Shown: positions 18,705 to 28,323, counted from the stretch's first letter. The stretch is 64,000 bases of DNA from Defluviitoga tunisiensis (GCF_000953715.1 NZ_LN824141.1:866676-930675); one strand, 5' to 3'. The notes: generated by a model not told the origin, from the sequence alone. Numbers and translations are program-made.

Positions 18705-18958
18705 TACCTCCATCAAGGTAAGTCAGGCCGAAGCCTGTAGGTCCACATCGCCAATGTTATAGCAGGTTTAATGGTAACAGCACTTCTCCTACCCCTCAGA
18801 GATGTTTAACCATTACCCTCAGAGCATGGGACTTGTGGAGCATCCCACGGTGACTATATATTCTGCTATAACTAATCATTAGCGAAAGCTAATGACATAG
18901 GCTAATCAACCGAGCTTGCATTTCTACAAGCCCCCGCCTCTATAGGCGGTGGGTGGTT
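18705..18958 (-). ncRNA. HEARO / omega RNA of the IscB-type element
   Basis: The 250-base stretch upstream of the nuclease frame is highly structured: a GC-rich first hairpin (ACCGCC ... GGCGGG), CTTGTAGAAATGCAAG, TCATTAGC/GCTAATGA, a CCGTGGGATGCTCCAC element, and a perfect 10-bp long-range pairing GTTATAGCAG (18863-18872) with CTGCTATAAC (18756-18765). An RNA of this kind immediately 5' of an IscB/IsrB frame is the HNH-endonuclease-associated RNA, now called omega RNA, which carries the guide at its 5' end. The guide would be the flanking sequence just beyond 18958, here the tRNA-Asp downstream region. The same first 145 bases recur at 57665. Confidence 0.75.
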
Positions 18959-18981
18959 GACAATAGATTCTAACATAAAAA

Positions 18982-19005
18982 CAAAAAGACGCCCAACCGG
19001 GCGTC
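18982..19005 (-). terminator. Strong hairpin terminator near element left end
   Basis: GACGCCC (18988-18994) and GGGCGTC (18999-19005) with a 4-base loop, followed on the minus strand by two T-runs. It is the second terminator downstream of tRNA-Asp and lies about 30 bases before the HEARO RNA. Confidence 0.75.
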
Positions 19006-19057
19006 CTAAAAAATTTAGAAACCAAAAAATACGAAATAGGGGTAAATAGTACAAATG

Positions 19058-19078
19058 CAAAAAAGGCTTGAAAAAGCC
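19058..19078 (-). terminator. Terminator of tRNA-Asp transcript
   Basis: On the minus strand GGCTT / AAGCC with a 4-base loop is followed by six T residues, 22 bases beyond the tRNA 3' end. Confidence 0.7.
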
Positions 19079-19099
19079 GATAAGCAATATTATATGAAA

Positions 19100-19176
19100 T
19101 GGCGGGGACGACGGGACTCGAACCCGCGGCCACCGGTGTGACAGACCGGCATGATAACCAGCTTCACCACGTCCCC
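19100..19176 (-). tRNA. tRNA-Asp (GTC)
   Basis: The complement folds into a cloverleaf: acceptor GGGGACG pairing with CGTCCCC, D arm with GGTTATC, anticodon stem CCGGT/ACCGG around CTGTCAC giving anticodon GTC, and T arm GCGGGTTCGAGTCCCGT. Discriminator G and a genomically encoded CCA end at 19100. Length 77 bases. Confidence 0.95.
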
Positions 19177-19194
19177 AGTTTAATTACTCAACTT

Positions 19195-19223
19195 ATTATA
19201 TCATAAATATATTTTTTTGTAAA
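19195..19223 (-). promoter_or_regulatory. Sigma-A promoter of tRNA-Asp
   Basis: On the minus strand TTTACA (19218-19223), a 17-base spacer and TATAAT (19195-19200) place the transcription start about 12 bases before the mature tRNA 5' end. Confidence 0.75.
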
Positions 19224-19378
19224 GAGTACTTACTGAATCATATTATTAGCCTATAAAATAGTGAAATAAAAGAGATAAAAGAGATATGTATTTCTGAAAT
19301 AAGAATAAAGAATTTAAAATTAAATATACGTGTTATTAAATAGTGTTGTGAAACGTAAAATGTGTAAACTCACCATAG

Positions 19379-19406
19379 TTGACAAAATATTAAAATGTAG
19401 TATAAT
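19379..19406 (+). promoter_or_regulatory. Sigma-A promoter of tRNA-Thr
   Basis: TTGACA at 19379-19384 and TATAAT at 19401-19406 with a 16-base spacer, about 48 bases upstream of the mature tRNA. Near-consensus. Confidence 0.8.
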
Positions 19407-19453
19407 ATAAACAGTACGTTAATAAAGCTTATTGTCGTTTATTAATTTTTTTT

Positions 19454-19528
19454 GCCGGCGTAGCTCAACGGAAGAGCGGCTCATTCGTAATGAGTAGGTT
19501 GGGGGTTCAAATCCCTTCGCCGGCTCCA
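19454..19528 (+). tRNA. tRNA-Thr (CGT)
   Basis: Acceptor GCCGGCG pairs with CGCCGGC; D arm GCTCAACGGAAGAGC; anticodon stem GCTCA/TGAGT around loop TTCGTAA gives anticodon CGT; T arm GGGGGTTCAAATCCC. Discriminator T and encoded CCA end at 19528. Length 75 bases. Decodes ACG. Confidence 0.95.
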
Positions 19529-19633
19529 ACAATTTAAAATATTCTCAGATTAGAGGCGTCCATAGACGCTAAGGTTTTTCTTGTTTGGCTATAAAATTTA
19601 AGGTAATTTATGTTTTGTTGGGGGAAATGACAC

Positions 19634-20587
19634 ATGGTTCTTCAAGATTTTGAAAAAAAGATTTTTAAATTTATCAAAGACTATAAAATTTTTAACAAAT
19701 ATGATAAAATATTACTAGGCGTATCTGGAGGTAAAGATTCTATATCTTTACTCAATTGTATGTCAAAATTATCGCATATTTATGAACTTGAATTATCTGT
19801 AGCTCATTTAAATCACGGAATGCGAGAAGAAGCAGGCCGTGATGAAGATTTTGTGAGGCAAATATGTAAAAAATTAAATGTTCCTTTCTTTGTAGAAAAA
19901 AAAGAAGTTTTTAAATATGCATCCGAAAAGAAAGTTGGTGTTGAGGTAGCAGGAAGGGACTTAAGATATGACTTTTTTTTCAGAACATTAAAAGAGCTGA
20001 ATTACGATAAGATCGCAACAGCTCATCATATGGATGATCTTGCAGAAACAATAATTTATAGAATAATTCGTGGAACAGGTATATATGGATTAGCAGGCAT
20101 GGTTCCGTTAGAAGGCGTATTAGCTAAGCCTATGTTGTGTGTAAGTTTGGAAGAAATAGAAAATTATGTTACAATAAATAATATCCCATATGTAGAAGAT
20201 AAATATAATTATTCACTTGAGTATTCAAGAAATAAAATCAGGTATGAAATATCTCCAAAAATGAAAGAAATAAACCCAAGTTTTCAAAAAAGTTTTTTTA
20301 GACTTGCTAGTACAGTGTGGGAATATCGAGATGAAGTTGAAAAAAAGTTCAATGAACGAGTTCATAAAACAGATGAAAACAGTTATAAAATTAAGCTAGA
20401 AAACGATTTTTTTGATTCGGAAGTTTTAAGATTGACTTTTTTAAAATTTCAAAAATATCCTCCCAATATGGAGGAAACTAAGAAAGTGTTACTTATGAAA
20501 AACAAAGGTTATAGAAATTTAAAAGGTTTGAAAATTGTTAAAGAAAAAGACTTTTTAATAGTAACAAAAGATAATAATGCAGCATAA
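19634..20587 (+). CDS. tilS: tRNA(Ile)-lysidine synthase
   Basis: 317 residues. N-type ATP pyrophosphatase with the PP-loop SGGKDS at 31-36 (LLGVSGGKDSISLL), HLNHGMREEAGRDE, and TAHHMDDLAETIIYRIIRGTG. It converts C34 of the CAU-anticodon tRNA-Ile to lysidine, which is essential for reading AUA as isoleucine. It is a short form, with only a small C-terminal part after the catalytic domain. It lies 105 bases downstream of tRNA-Thr and just upstream of ftsH, the tilS-ftsH order seen in many bacteria. AUA is an abundant codon here. Confidence 0.92.
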   Translation: MVLQDFEKKIFKFIKDYKIFNKYDKILLGVSGGKDSISLLNCMSKLSHIYELELSVAHLNHGMREEAGRDEDFVRQICKKLNVPFFVEKKEVFKYASEKKVGVEVAGRDLRYDFFFRTLKELNYDKIATAHHMDDLAETIIYRIIRGTGIYGLAGMVPLEGVLAKPMLCVSLEEIENYVTINNIPYVEDKYNYSLEYSRNKIRYEISPKMKEINPSFQKSFFRLASTVWEYRDEVEKKFNERVHKTDENSYKIKLENDFFDSEVLRLTFLKFQKYPPNMEETKKVLLMKNKGYRNLKGLKIVKEKDFLIVTKDNNAA

Positions 20588-20634
20588 TCTGAATATAATG
20601 AATATTTTTGAATTGAAGAAGGGAGGATTAATTT

Positions 20635-22554
20635 TTGCAAAGAAAAAATAATGTTTTTGGTTTATTTATCATGTACACAATAATAGCTCTTTTTATATAT
20701 CTTGGAATCAGTAGCCTTTTGAATACTCAAGATGTTACAAAAATTGAGTATAGTGAGCTTGTTCAGATGGTAGAAAATAATGAAATCTTATCCATTGAAA
20801 TTGATGATTCTGGATATATAAGGGCTAAAAGTAAAGACGGTATTTTCTATAAGACTTATGCACCAAGTCTTTTAGTTGATCAACAATATGTTTATGGATT
20901 AGCAAACCAAGGTATAGAAATAAAATACGTAAAAAGTTTTGGTAATAGTTGGTGGGTTACTTTACTAACTATATTTTTACCGTTAGTTATTTTTATAATT
21001 ATGATTAACTTCATGCTTCGACCTGCTAAAGGTTCTGCTAATGAAGGTATGACTTTTATCAGAAGTCCTGCAAAAAAATATGCAGGATCAAAGAGTAAAG
21101 TAACGTTTGATGATGTTGCGGGAGTAAAAGAAGCAAAAGAAGAGCTTGAAGACATTATTAAATATTTAAAGGATCCAAAGGCATTTACTAAGTTAGGAGC
21201 AAGAATGCCAAAAGGCGTGTTATTAGTTGGACCACCAGGTACTGGAAAAACATTGCTTGCTAGAGCTGTTGCTGGTGAAGCAAATGTTCCTTTCTTTTAC
21301 ATAAGTGGTTCTGATTTTGTTGAACTTTTTGTAGGAGTCGGTGCAGCTAGGGTTAGGGATCTTTTCAATCAAGCCAAAGCCAATGCCCCAGCTATTATAT
21401 TTATTGACGAAATAGATGCTGTTGGTAGACAAAGAGGAGCAGGGCTAGGAGGCGGTCATGATGAGAGGGAACAAACCTTAAACGCAATATTAGTTGAAAT
21501 GGATGGATTTGAACCTAATAGTGGTGTGGTAGTCATGGCAGCTACAAACAGGCCTGATGTATTAGATAAAGCTCTATTGCGGCCAGGAAGATTTGACAAA
21601 AAAGTCGTTGTAGATATACCAGATGTTGAAGGAAGAAAAGACATATTAAAGATACACTTTAGAGGAAAGAAAGTTGCTCCAGATGTTGATTTAGAAGTTC
21701 TGGCTAGAGCAACGCCTGGTTTTGTAGGTGCGGATCTAGAAAATTTAGTTAATGAAGCTGCACTTTTAGCTGCTCGAAGTGGAGATAAATATATAACTAT
21801 GGCTCATTGTGAAGAGGCTATTGAGAGGGTTATTGCTGGACCTGAGAGAAAAACGAGGATTTTGTCTCAAGAAGAGAAAGAGGTAGTTGCATATCATGAA
21901 CTTGGTCATGCAATCTTAGCGACTTTTCTTCCTAATTCAGATCCTGTTCATAAGGTTACAATAATTCCGCGAGGTTATGCAGCTTTAGGATATACTCTAC
22001 AGTTACCTACTGAAGATAAATATTTGATTAGTAAGTCTGAAATTTTAGATGATCTTGTAGTGTTGTTGGGAGGACGGGCAGCTGAAGAAATTGTATTTAA
22101 AGATATTACAACAGGAGCAGAAAATGACCTTAAAAGGGCTACCCAAATAGCTAGGAAGGTTGTTGCCGAATTAGGTATGAGCGAAAAGATAGGGCCTGTT
22201 TCGTGGAGTGATGAAAGCGAAGAGACATTCTTAGCTAGAGAGTTATTTCAAGAGGTAAACTATTCTGATGAAACAGCAAAAGAAATAGATCTTGAAATTA
22301 AAAGGTTAATAAACGAAAGCTATGAAAAGGCTAAAACTATGTTGTTAGAGCAAAAAGAAAAATTAGATTTAATTGCGAATTATTTGCTAGACAAAGAAAC
22401 AATTTCTGGTGAAGAGTTGAAAAACCTACTTGATAAAGATGTAAATGAACTAAAGACTTTGATAGATAGTTTGTTGAATCCAAAATCACCAGAATATGAA
22501 AGGGTGCCTCATTATGAATACTTCATTAGAAAAAATAAGTTCATTGAAGGGTAA
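20635..22554 (+). CDS. ftsH: ATP-dependent membrane zinc metalloprotease FtsH
   Basis: 639 residues from a TTG with GGGAGGA upstream. Two N-terminal membrane helices (about 8-28 and 106-127) flank a small extracytoplasmic domain. The AAA+ domain has Walker A GPPGTGKT at 199-206, Walker [12 protein letters not shown] and the SRH ([19 protein letters not shown]). The zinc protease motif HELGH is at 421-425. It degrades misfolded and short-lived membrane and cytosolic proteins. The stop lies 41 bases inside the next gene. Confidence 0.97.
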   Translation: MQRKNNVFGLFIMYTIIALFIYLGISSLLNTQDVTKIEYSELVQMVENNEILSIEIDDSGYIRAKSKDGIFYKTYAPSLLVDQQYVYGLANQGIEIKYVKSFGNSWWVTLLTIFLPLVIFIIMINFMLRPAKGSANEGMTFIRSPAKKYAGSKSKVTFDDVAGVKEAKEELEDIIKYLKDPKAFTKLGARMPKGVLLVGPPGTGKTLLARAVAGEANVPFFYISGSDFVELFVGVGAARVRDLFNQAKANAPAIIFIDEIDAVGRQRGAGLGGGHDEREQTLNAILVEMDGFEPNSGVVVMAATNRPDVLDKALLRPGRFDKKVVVDIPDVEGRKDILKIHFRGKKVAPDVDLEVLARATPGFVGADLENLVNEAALLAARSGDKYITMAHCEEAIERVIAGPERKTRILSQEEKEVVAYHELGHAILATFLPNSDPVHKVTIIPRGYAALGYTLQLPTEDKYLISKSEILDDLVVLLGGRAAEEIVFKDITTGAENDLKRATQIARKVVAELGMSEKIGPVSWSDESEETFLARELFQEVNYSDETAKEIDLEIKRLINESYEKAKTMLLEQKEKLDLIANYLLDKETISGEELKNLLDKDVNELKTLIDSLLNPKSPEYERVPHYEYFIRKNKFIEG

Positions 22555-22951
22555 AGAATTTAATTACTCATTTAAGGTTAGAGATGATGCTTATATCTGG
22601 TCTGAAGATAGTGATGTGATTGACTTTTACATTCTGAGCCCTGTATCTCTCTTAGAAGAGATACAGAAATGTTGTTATGATATCCTTAGAGGATATTTAG
22701 ACAATAGTTTTGTATCTGTAGTTTCATATAGTAAGATAGAGCATATTTCATTCACTCCTTATTCTTTTAAGGTGTTCATAAAAATAAAAGTTACTGAAGT
22801 AATCGAAAATAGGGTTTATTTTTCTGGTGAAGTTTATGATGAAATAGAAAAGGTTGCTCAGTTTGAGGTAGTAAGAAATATAGTCTCTAAAAAGATATTA
22901 AAAAAGAACATAAATGAGAAGATTAATTGTACAAACTTATCAGAGATCTAG
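22514..22951 (+). CDS. FlK-like hotdog-fold thioesterase family protein
   Basis: 145 residues from the ATG at 22514, overlapping the end of ftsH by 41 bases, so it is probably translationally coupled. The middle and C-terminal part ([28 protein letters not shown]... then [17 protein letters not shown]) matches the fluoroacetyl-CoA thioesterase-like hotdog family. The catalytic Thr/Glu/His set of the true fluoroacetate enzyme is not obvious, so the substrate is unknown. An earlier in-frame ATG at 22496 lacks an SD sequence. Confidence 0.6.
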   Translation: MNTSLEKISSLKGKEFNYSFKVRDDAYIWSEDSDVIDFYILSPVSLLEEIQKCCYDILRGYLDNSFVSVVSYSKIEHISFTPYSFKVFIKIKVTEVIENRVYFSGEVYDEIEKVAQFEVVRNIVSKKILKKNINEKINCTNLSEI

Positions 22952-23035
22952 AACAATAGATAAGTGTATATACAAATAGCTTTATATGGCTAAATCAAAA
23001 AAGAAAATAAAAATATCCCAAAAGGGGGGAGTAAG

Positions 23036-23764
23036 TTGGCAAAAAAGACCATTATGATTGTCGAAGACGATCCTGCGATCTCTGAAATGTTATCCTTAAA
23101 TTTAACAAAGGAAGGTTATGAAGTAGTAACAGCCATTTCCGCTGACGAGGCATTAAAGAAATTGGAGGAAAAGGACGTCGACTTCTTTATCATCGATATT
23201 ATGTTACCGGGTTCAATGGATGGATTTGATTTGATTAGAGTATTAAAATCCAATGAAAATTATCGTACCACCCCTGTACTCATATTAAGTGCTAAAGATG
23301 ATGCGGCTGATAAAGTTGCTGGTTTAGAACTGGGCAGCGACGATTATGTGACTAAACCTTTCAATGTAAGAGAACTTCTTGCAAGGATAAAAAGTATATT
23401 TAGAAGACAAGCCGCTTCTGCTCAAATGAAAGAAGAAGGTCCAAAAAAGATTACAGCAAAAGATTTAGTAATCGATACAGAAAGATTGGAAGTTTGGGTA
23501 AGAAATCAACCAGTGAGTTTAACACCGCTAGAATTTGATTTACTTGTATTCCTTGCAAAAAATGAAGGAAAGGTTTTCAGCCGAGATGTATTACTAGATA
23601 AATTGTGGGGTTATGATTATTATGGAGATACCCGAACAGTTGATGTCCATATAAGAAGGTTAAGAACCAAAATTGAAGAAGATCCTTCTAATCCAAAATA
23701 CATAATAACAGTCAGAGGAAAAGGCTATAAGTTCAGAGATCCTGGAAAAGAAAGAGAGTTTTAA
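23036..23764 (+). CDS. OmpR/PhoB-family response regulator
   Basis: 242 residues from a TTG preceded by GGGGGGAG. The receiver domain has the acidic pair EDD near residue 10-12, the phosphoacceptor Asp54 (FFIIDIMLPG) and the conserved lysine in DDYVTKPFN. A winged-helix DNA-binding domain follows (TPLEFDLLVFLAKNEGKVFS, VDVHIRRLRTKIE, IITVRGKGYKF). It is paired with the histidine kinase at 23897, although a terminator separates them. PhoB-like in architecture; target genes unknown. Confidence 0.92.
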   Translation: MAKKTIMIVEDDPAISEMLSLNLTKEGYEVVTAISADEALKKLEEKDVDFFIIDIMLPGSMDGFDLIRVLKSNENYRTTPVLILSAKDDAADKVAGLELGSDDYVTKPFNVRELLARIKSIFRRQAASAQMKEEGPKKITAKDLVIDTERLEVWVRNQPVSLTPLEFDLLVFLAKNEGKVFSRDVLLDKLWGYDYYGDTRTVDVHIRRLRTKIEEDPSNPKYIITVRGKGYKFRDPGKEREF

Positions 23765-23771
23765 TTAAAAT

Positions 23772-23800
23772 AGCAGAGGATTATTCCTCTGCTATTTTTT
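23772..23800 (+). terminator. Terminator after response regulator
   Basis: AGCAGAGGA / TCCTCTGCT with a 4-base loop, followed by a run of T. Located eight bases after the stop codon. Confidence 0.85.
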
Positions 23801-23896
23801 TAAGTTAAATATTTCTTTCTATTTATTAAACTTCGTGTTGATTTTTGTTAATCTTTCTTCTCTTTCTAATTTTCAAGATAAGTCAGGTGAGAATCG

Positions 23897-25183
23897 TTGG
23901 AGGAAATTTACATATTTGTCATAGTTTTACTAAGCATTCTAAACGTTATCACATTATATCTTTATTTTAAAAAAAGAAAAAATGAAAAATCATATAAAAA
24001 ATTCAAGGATGAGATTGCTAAAATTCTAAACATAAATATAAACAATCCTTTGGATGATTTTTTGTTGCATCAACTTAACCACCACATCAATTCCTTAGAA
24101 GAAAAATATAAATTAGAAAAGTATAAAAGAAGAAACATTTTTTCAATACTTGATACCCTTTCCGAAGGAGTAATATTAGTATCTTCTAAGGGTCCTGATA
24201 TTGCAAGAATAGACTTTGCAAATAATGTTGCAAGATATCTTTTTAATAGTGAGGATTATGTAGGAAGGTCATTAACTGCTGTTATAGACAACCATAATCT
24301 AGTTGATTTAGTGATCCAAAGTTTTAAGGAAAATGAAGATTTAGAAGAAGACATTTTGTTTTATTACCCAGAAAAAAGATTTTTTAATTGTAAAGTAAAA
24401 TCTATTAACGTAGAGAATTATCGCGTTATAATATTAGCGGACATTACTAAAGAGATTAATTTAGAGAATCTCAGGAAAGAATTTTTGACTATTATGTCTC
24501 ATGAGATGAGAACTCCGCTATCTGTAATAAATGGATATTTGGAAATTTTGTTGAATGAAAAAGGTTTAGACCCAAAGATTCATTCCTATTTAAGAAAAAT
24601 AGAAGAAGAAACGGCTCGATTAACTAGAATGTTTAACGATCTTTTAGATATTCAAAGATTAGAAAAGGCTGTTGGAGAAGAAAAAAAGTTTGAGAGGCTT
24701 AATTTTTCAGATACCGTTAAAAAGGCATATGACTTTTTTAAAATAGTTGCTAAAAAAGCTAATATTGAATTCATTGCAGAAATTGAAGATGGCATATACA
24801 TTTTAGGCAATGAAGATAGGTTGCTACAGGCTGTATACAATATTTTAGATAATGCTTTTAAATATACGGCGTTAAAAGAAAAAGGCGATAAAAAAGTTTG
24901 GTTGAGATTATACACAGAAAATAACGAGGTAATATTTGAAGTTGAGGACAGTGGAATAGGAATTCCATCAAAAGAATTGAAAAAGATATTTAATATTTTC
25001 TATAGAGTTGATAAATCACGAACTAGACAAGTACCAGGGTTTGGATTAGGGCTATACATAGTAAAGACCATTTTAGATAATCATGGGGCTAGAGTGTTTT
25101 TGGACAGTGAAGAAAACAATGGAACTTTATTTAGAGTGATCTTCCCTGTTCATTCAGATAATATTTATGAAAGGGAGATATGA
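23897..25183 (+). CDS. Membrane sensor histidine kinase (PhoR/WalK-like, PAS-containing)
   Basis: 428 residues. One N-terminal membrane helix (about 4-23) with almost no extracytoplasmic part, a coiled linker, a PAS-like domain (about 80-185, ILDTLSEGVILVSSKG), HisKA with His202 (MSHEMRTPLSVINGY) and an ATPase domain (NILDNAFKYTALKEKG, DSGIGIPSKELKK, GFGLGLYIVKTIL). It presumably phosphorylates the response regulator just upstream. The start may be TTG 23897 after AGGTGAG; a GGAGG inside the first codons followed by ATA at 23912 is an alternative. The stop is overlapped by the ATG reading of the next gene. Confidence 0.88.
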   Translation: MEEIYIFVIVLLSILNVITLYLYFKKRKNEKSYKKFKDEIAKILNININNPLDDFLLHQLNHHINSLEEKYKLEKYKRRNIFSILDTLSEGVILVSSKGPDIARIDFANNVARYLFNSEDYVGRSLTAVIDNHNLVDLVIQSFKENEDLEEDILFYYPEKRFFNCKVKSINVENYRVIILADITKEINLENLRKEFLTIMSHEMRTPLSVINGYLEILLNEKGLDPKIHSYLRKIEEETARLTRMFNDLLDIQRLEKAVGEEKKFERLNFSDTVKKAYDFFKIVAKKANIEFIAEIEDGIYILGNEDRLLQAVYNILDNAFKYTALKEKGDKKVWLRLYTENNEVIFEVEDSGIGIPSKELKKIFNIFYRVDKSRTRQVPGFGLGLYIVKTILDNHGARVFLDSEENNGTLFRVIFPVHSDNIYEREI

Positions 25184-25185
25184 AG

Positions 25186-26496
25186 TTGAGACCATACGAT
25201 ATTATTAAGAAAAAACGCGATGGTGGAGTGAATACAAAAGAAGAGATTGAGTATATGATTAATGGATATTTAAATGAAGAGATACCAGATTATCAAGTTG
25301 CTGCGTGGCTGATGGCAATTTTTTTCAGGCATATGCAGGAGGAAGAAAGCTATAACCTTGCTGAAATAATGCTTAAAAGTGGAGATACGATTGATCTTTC
25401 TGAAATCAAAGGAAAAAAGATTGACAAACATTCTACAGGTGGGGTAGGAGATAAAACTACGATAGCTATTGCCCCAATGGTAGCCTCTTTAGGCTTGAAA
25501 GTTGCAAAGCTATCAGGAAGATCTTTAGGTCATACTGGAGGAACAATAGACAAATTAGAAGCCATTCCTGGTTTTAAGACAGATTTACAAGTAAAAGATT
25601 TTTATAGAATTGCAAATGAAGTTGGGATAGTGGTAGCAGGTCAAACCGCCAATATCGCACCAGCAGATAAAAAAATATATGCTTTACGAGATGCAACCGC
25701 AACAGTCGAAGAACTTTCATTAATTGCATCAAGTATAATGAGTAAGAAACTAGCTGTATTAAGTGATGGAATTGTATTAGATGTGAAAGTAGGTTCAGGG
25801 GCTTTCATGAAAGATATTGATGAAGCTAAAGAACTAGCAGTAATTATGTTGGCTATAGCAAAGAGACACAAAAGAAGTGCAAAAGCCTTAATTACGAATA
25901 TGAATCAGCCTTTAGGCGAAACTGTGGGAAATTCTTTAGAGGTATTAGAAGCAGTGAATACTGTTAAAGGTAATGGACCAAAAGATTTTACAAAACTATG
26001 TATCGAAATTTCTTCACATATGGCAGATTTGTCTGGTATAATATCTTATCAAGAAGCTAAGAAAAAGTTAGTTGAAAACATAAAAAATGGTGTTGTTTCT
26101 AGAAAAATGAAAGAATGGATAAAAGCTCAGGGAGGAAATGAAGAAGTTGTTGATCATCCTAGCAATGTTTTAAATATTTCCAAAGAAATTATAGATTTTA
26201 AAGCAGACAGAGCGGGATATATTACCTATATTGACACAGAAAAAGTTGGAATGGCGTCTATGTATCTAGGTGCTGGTAGGCAAAAGAAGGAAGATTCAAT
26301 AGACTTATCAGTTGGACTGAAGATCCTAAAAAAATTAGGAGACAAAGTACAAGACGGAGAAACTATCGCAAGGTTGTTTGTTTCTGAAAATAGTAATGTG
26401 GAATTTGCATTAGACTTATTGAGACAAGCTTACTCAATTCAAAAAGAAGCCTCTTTGAACATTTGTAATGACATAATATTTGATGTACTAGAATAG
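25186..26496 (+). CDS. pdp: Pyrimidine-nucleoside phosphorylase
   Basis: 436 residues from TTG 25186, which gives the usual N-terminus MRPYDIIKKKRDG and a good spacing from GGGAG; ATG 25180 is too close to the SD sequence. It cleaves thymidine/uridine with phosphate to base plus (deoxy)ribose-1-phosphate. Family signatures: KIDKHSTGGVGDKTTI (phosphate and nucleoside binding), KLSGRSLGHTGGTIDKLEAI, SSIMSKKLA, KVGSGAFMKD. Follows the kinase gene with no gap, so it is co-transcribed. Assignment between Pdp and thymidine phosphorylase (DeoA) cannot be made from motifs alone. Confidence 0.9.
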   Translation: MRPYDIIKKKRDGGVNTKEEIEYMINGYLNEEIPDYQVAAWLMAIFFRHMQEEESYNLAEIMLKSGDTIDLSEIKGKKIDKHSTGGVGDKTTIAIAPMVASLGLKVAKLSGRSLGHTGGTIDKLEAIPGFKTDLQVKDFYRIANEVGIVVAGQTANIAPADKKIYALRDATATVEELSLIASSIMSKKLAVLSDGIVLDVKVGSGAFMKDIDEAKELAVIMLAIAKRHKRSAKALITNMNQPLGETVGNSLEVLEAVNTVKGNGPKDFTKLCIEISSHMADLSGIISYQEAKKKLVENIKNGVVSRKMKEWIKAQGGNEEVVDHPSNVLNISKEIIDFKADRAGYITYIDTEKVGMASMYLGAGRQKKEDSIDLSVGLKILKKLGDKVQDGETIARLFVSENSNVEFALDLLRQAYSIQKEASLNICNDIIFDVLE

Positions 26497-26610
26497 TAGT
26501 GAGTAAAAAATGGCAGACAGATTACCAATTAAATCTATATAATTTTATAACATATGTGTATCTTTTAACTTTTTTAATTAATTTTCAAAAGCGGCGTGGG
26601 AGGAAAAGTA

Positions 26611-28302
26611 ATGGAAAAAATTATCTCGATACTTCTTTTTTTGTTGTTAGTTACAAATATTTTTGCTGCACAAGCCGTTTTTATTTCCCAAAGTAAAACA
26701 CCAATTTATATTGACGCCATAAAAAATCAGGCATATTATTATATTAACGTTGATGAACTTGCAAAATACGATTCCATGGTAATTAATAAGACGTCAAGGA
26801 TTATCTATGTTATATATAAAAAAGATGTGCTAGAAATTAGCTTAAATGATTATTATTCTAAAATTAATTTTATCGATAAGTATAATGACTCTGTTATTAG
26901 TATGAACGGTAAAGTGTATATTAGAAATGATGTTTTAGCCTCTTTTTTGAAGTTACAGTATTTTGAAAATTATGATAATATATTTTTCTTTTCTTCTTTA
27001 CCTCAAATAACAGAATTAAAGGTTTTAACAAACGAGATATCTGTAACTTTTGATAGTTATTTAAATGAGCTCTCAATAAATCTAAACAAGATATCTGATG
27101 CTGGGGATTATTTGTTAACTATAAAACCAGTTGCACCTGTAACGAAAATCCCTTCTAATGCTGATTGTACTTATTCAAATAATACCTTTTATCTTCGATT
27201 TAGAAGCGATTTAAAATATAGCCTTAACATAGAAGGAAAAAGTCTTCAAGTTAAGTTAAATGGTAAAACTACAGAAGATAGTAAGCAAACAACTCAGCAA
27301 GTAGTAGTTCCTAAAACAAAGGATGGGATATCTTATTCAGAAAGAATAGAAACATTTAATGAACAACGAATTAAAATTTATCAATTATCCGTAGATCCAA
27401 AAAAATATAAGTTAAAGGTTGATCTTAATAACTTAGGAACCTATTCGAATGTAAGTACATTTTTGAAAAAGGAAAATCCTATTTTCTCAGTTAATGCCTC
27501 TTTTTTTGATACTCAGACTTTAGAACCAATAGGGAACATTATTTCTGAAGGAGAACTTTTACATTTAAGCTCTTATTCAAGGCCTGCATTGTTTATTAAC
27601 GATAAGAATGAAGTTGATATTGACTATGTAAAATTAGAGTATCAAATTGAAATAGAAGGACTTCTTTTCTGGGTTAAATCGATAAACTCAAATTGGAAAG
27701 GCGATGTGAAATTATATACTAATCATTATAAAGGGAAGATTGAAGAAAGTGAAGATGCTTATATATTTCTCTTATTTAATGAAAAGAATCAACTAATATC
27801 AAAGGGCAAAACTACTCCAAAAGAAGGAGAAAAGCTCGTTCTTATAGACAAGAAGTATGAGAAATATCTGTCAAAAATAACAACAGGGTCTAAGATTAGC
27901 TTCTTATTAAAAAAGAGTGAGAATATAATCGGAAATCCGATTTTGTTACTAGAAGGTGGTCCTATTTTGTTGTATCCCAATTTTACTCAAGAACAGTATG
28001 AAAGCGAGAAGAGAAGTTATTCAAATGGTATAATATATGGGAAGACATCTAGAACTTTGGTTGCTATTGATCAAAAAGATATAATTACGTTTATGGTTAT
28101 TGAAGGATATGATAATCCTGAATCTGGTTTAACTTATGATGAAGTGAGAAAATTCTTACTCAACATTGGAAGCTATGAAAAAGCTATGCTGTTAGATGGC
28201 GGGAGTTCTTCTATAGTTTTTTATAACTCGGATATACAAAACTATAAAGACGGAAAAACAAGAAATTATATTCCTGTATTATTAAGTGTATACGAAAATT
28301 AG
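26611..28302 (+). CDS. Secreted phosphodiester glycosidase (NAGPA) family protein
   Basis: 563 residues from ATG 26611 after GGGAGG. A signal peptide (MEKIISILLFLLLVTNIFA) is followed by a copper-amine-oxidase-like N-terminal domain (to about 220) and a C-terminal NAGPA domain: INASFFDT-like core (VNASFFDTQTLEPIG), LEGGPILL, KTSRTLVAIDQ and AMLLDGGSSSIVFYN. The family removes sugars linked through phosphodiester bonds (as in mannose-6-phosphate uncovering enzyme) and many bacterial members act on exopolysaccharide or wall polymers. Substrate unknown. Spacer of 114 bases from the phosphorylase gene; ends 21 bases before the EF-G-like gene. Confidence 0.8.
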   Translation: MEKIISILLFLLLVTNIFAAQAVFISQSKTPIYIDAIKNQAYYYINVDELAKYDSMVINKTSRIIYVIYKKDVLEISLNDYYSKINFIDKYNDSVISMNGKVYIRNDVLASFLKLQYFENYDNIFFFSSLPQITELKVLTNEISVTFDSYLNELSINLNKISDAGDYLLTIKPVAPVTKIPSNADCTYSNNTFYLRFRSDLKYSLNIEGKSLQVKLNGKTTEDSKQTTQQVVVPKTKDGISYSERIETFNEQRIKIYQLSVDPKKYKLKVDLNNLGTYSNVSTFLKKENPIFSVNASFFDTQTLEPIGNIISEGELLHLSSYSRPALFINDKNEVDIDYVKLEYQIEIEGLLFWVKSINSNWKGDVKLYTNHYKGKIEESEDAYIFLLFNEKNQLISKGKTTPKEGEKLVLIDKKYEKYLSKITTGSKISFLLKKSENIIGNPILLLEGGPILLYPNFTQEQYESEKRSYSNGIIYGKTSRTLVAIDQKDIITFMVIEGYDNPESGLTYDEVRKFLLNIGSYEKAMLLDGGSSSIVFYNSDIQNYKDGKTRNYIPVLLSVYEN

Positions 28303-28323
28303 ATAATAAAACGGAGGGATACC

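Larger units (their letters stand above)
18067..18958 (-). mobile_element. Decayed IscB/IsrB-type (IS200/IS605 superfamily) element
   Basis: The unit reads, on the minus strand, HEARO RNA (left end near 18958) followed by the truncated nuclease frame and a right-end hairpin. It has no TnpA transposase, so it would always have depended on one in trans. Total length about 0.9 kb against roughly 1.5 kb or more for an intact element, which agrees with an internal deletion. It sits directly downstream of tRNA-Asp and its terminators. Confidence 0.65.

Noticed and set aside
18902-19133. Minus-strand frames of 61 and 69 codons
   Set aside because: They cover two terminators, part of tRNA-Asp and the HEARO RNA; not plausible proteins.
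26499-26696. Plus-strand frame of 65 codons after the phosphorylase gene
   Set aside because: No SD sequence and it overlaps the signal peptide of the phosphodiester glycosidase in another frame.
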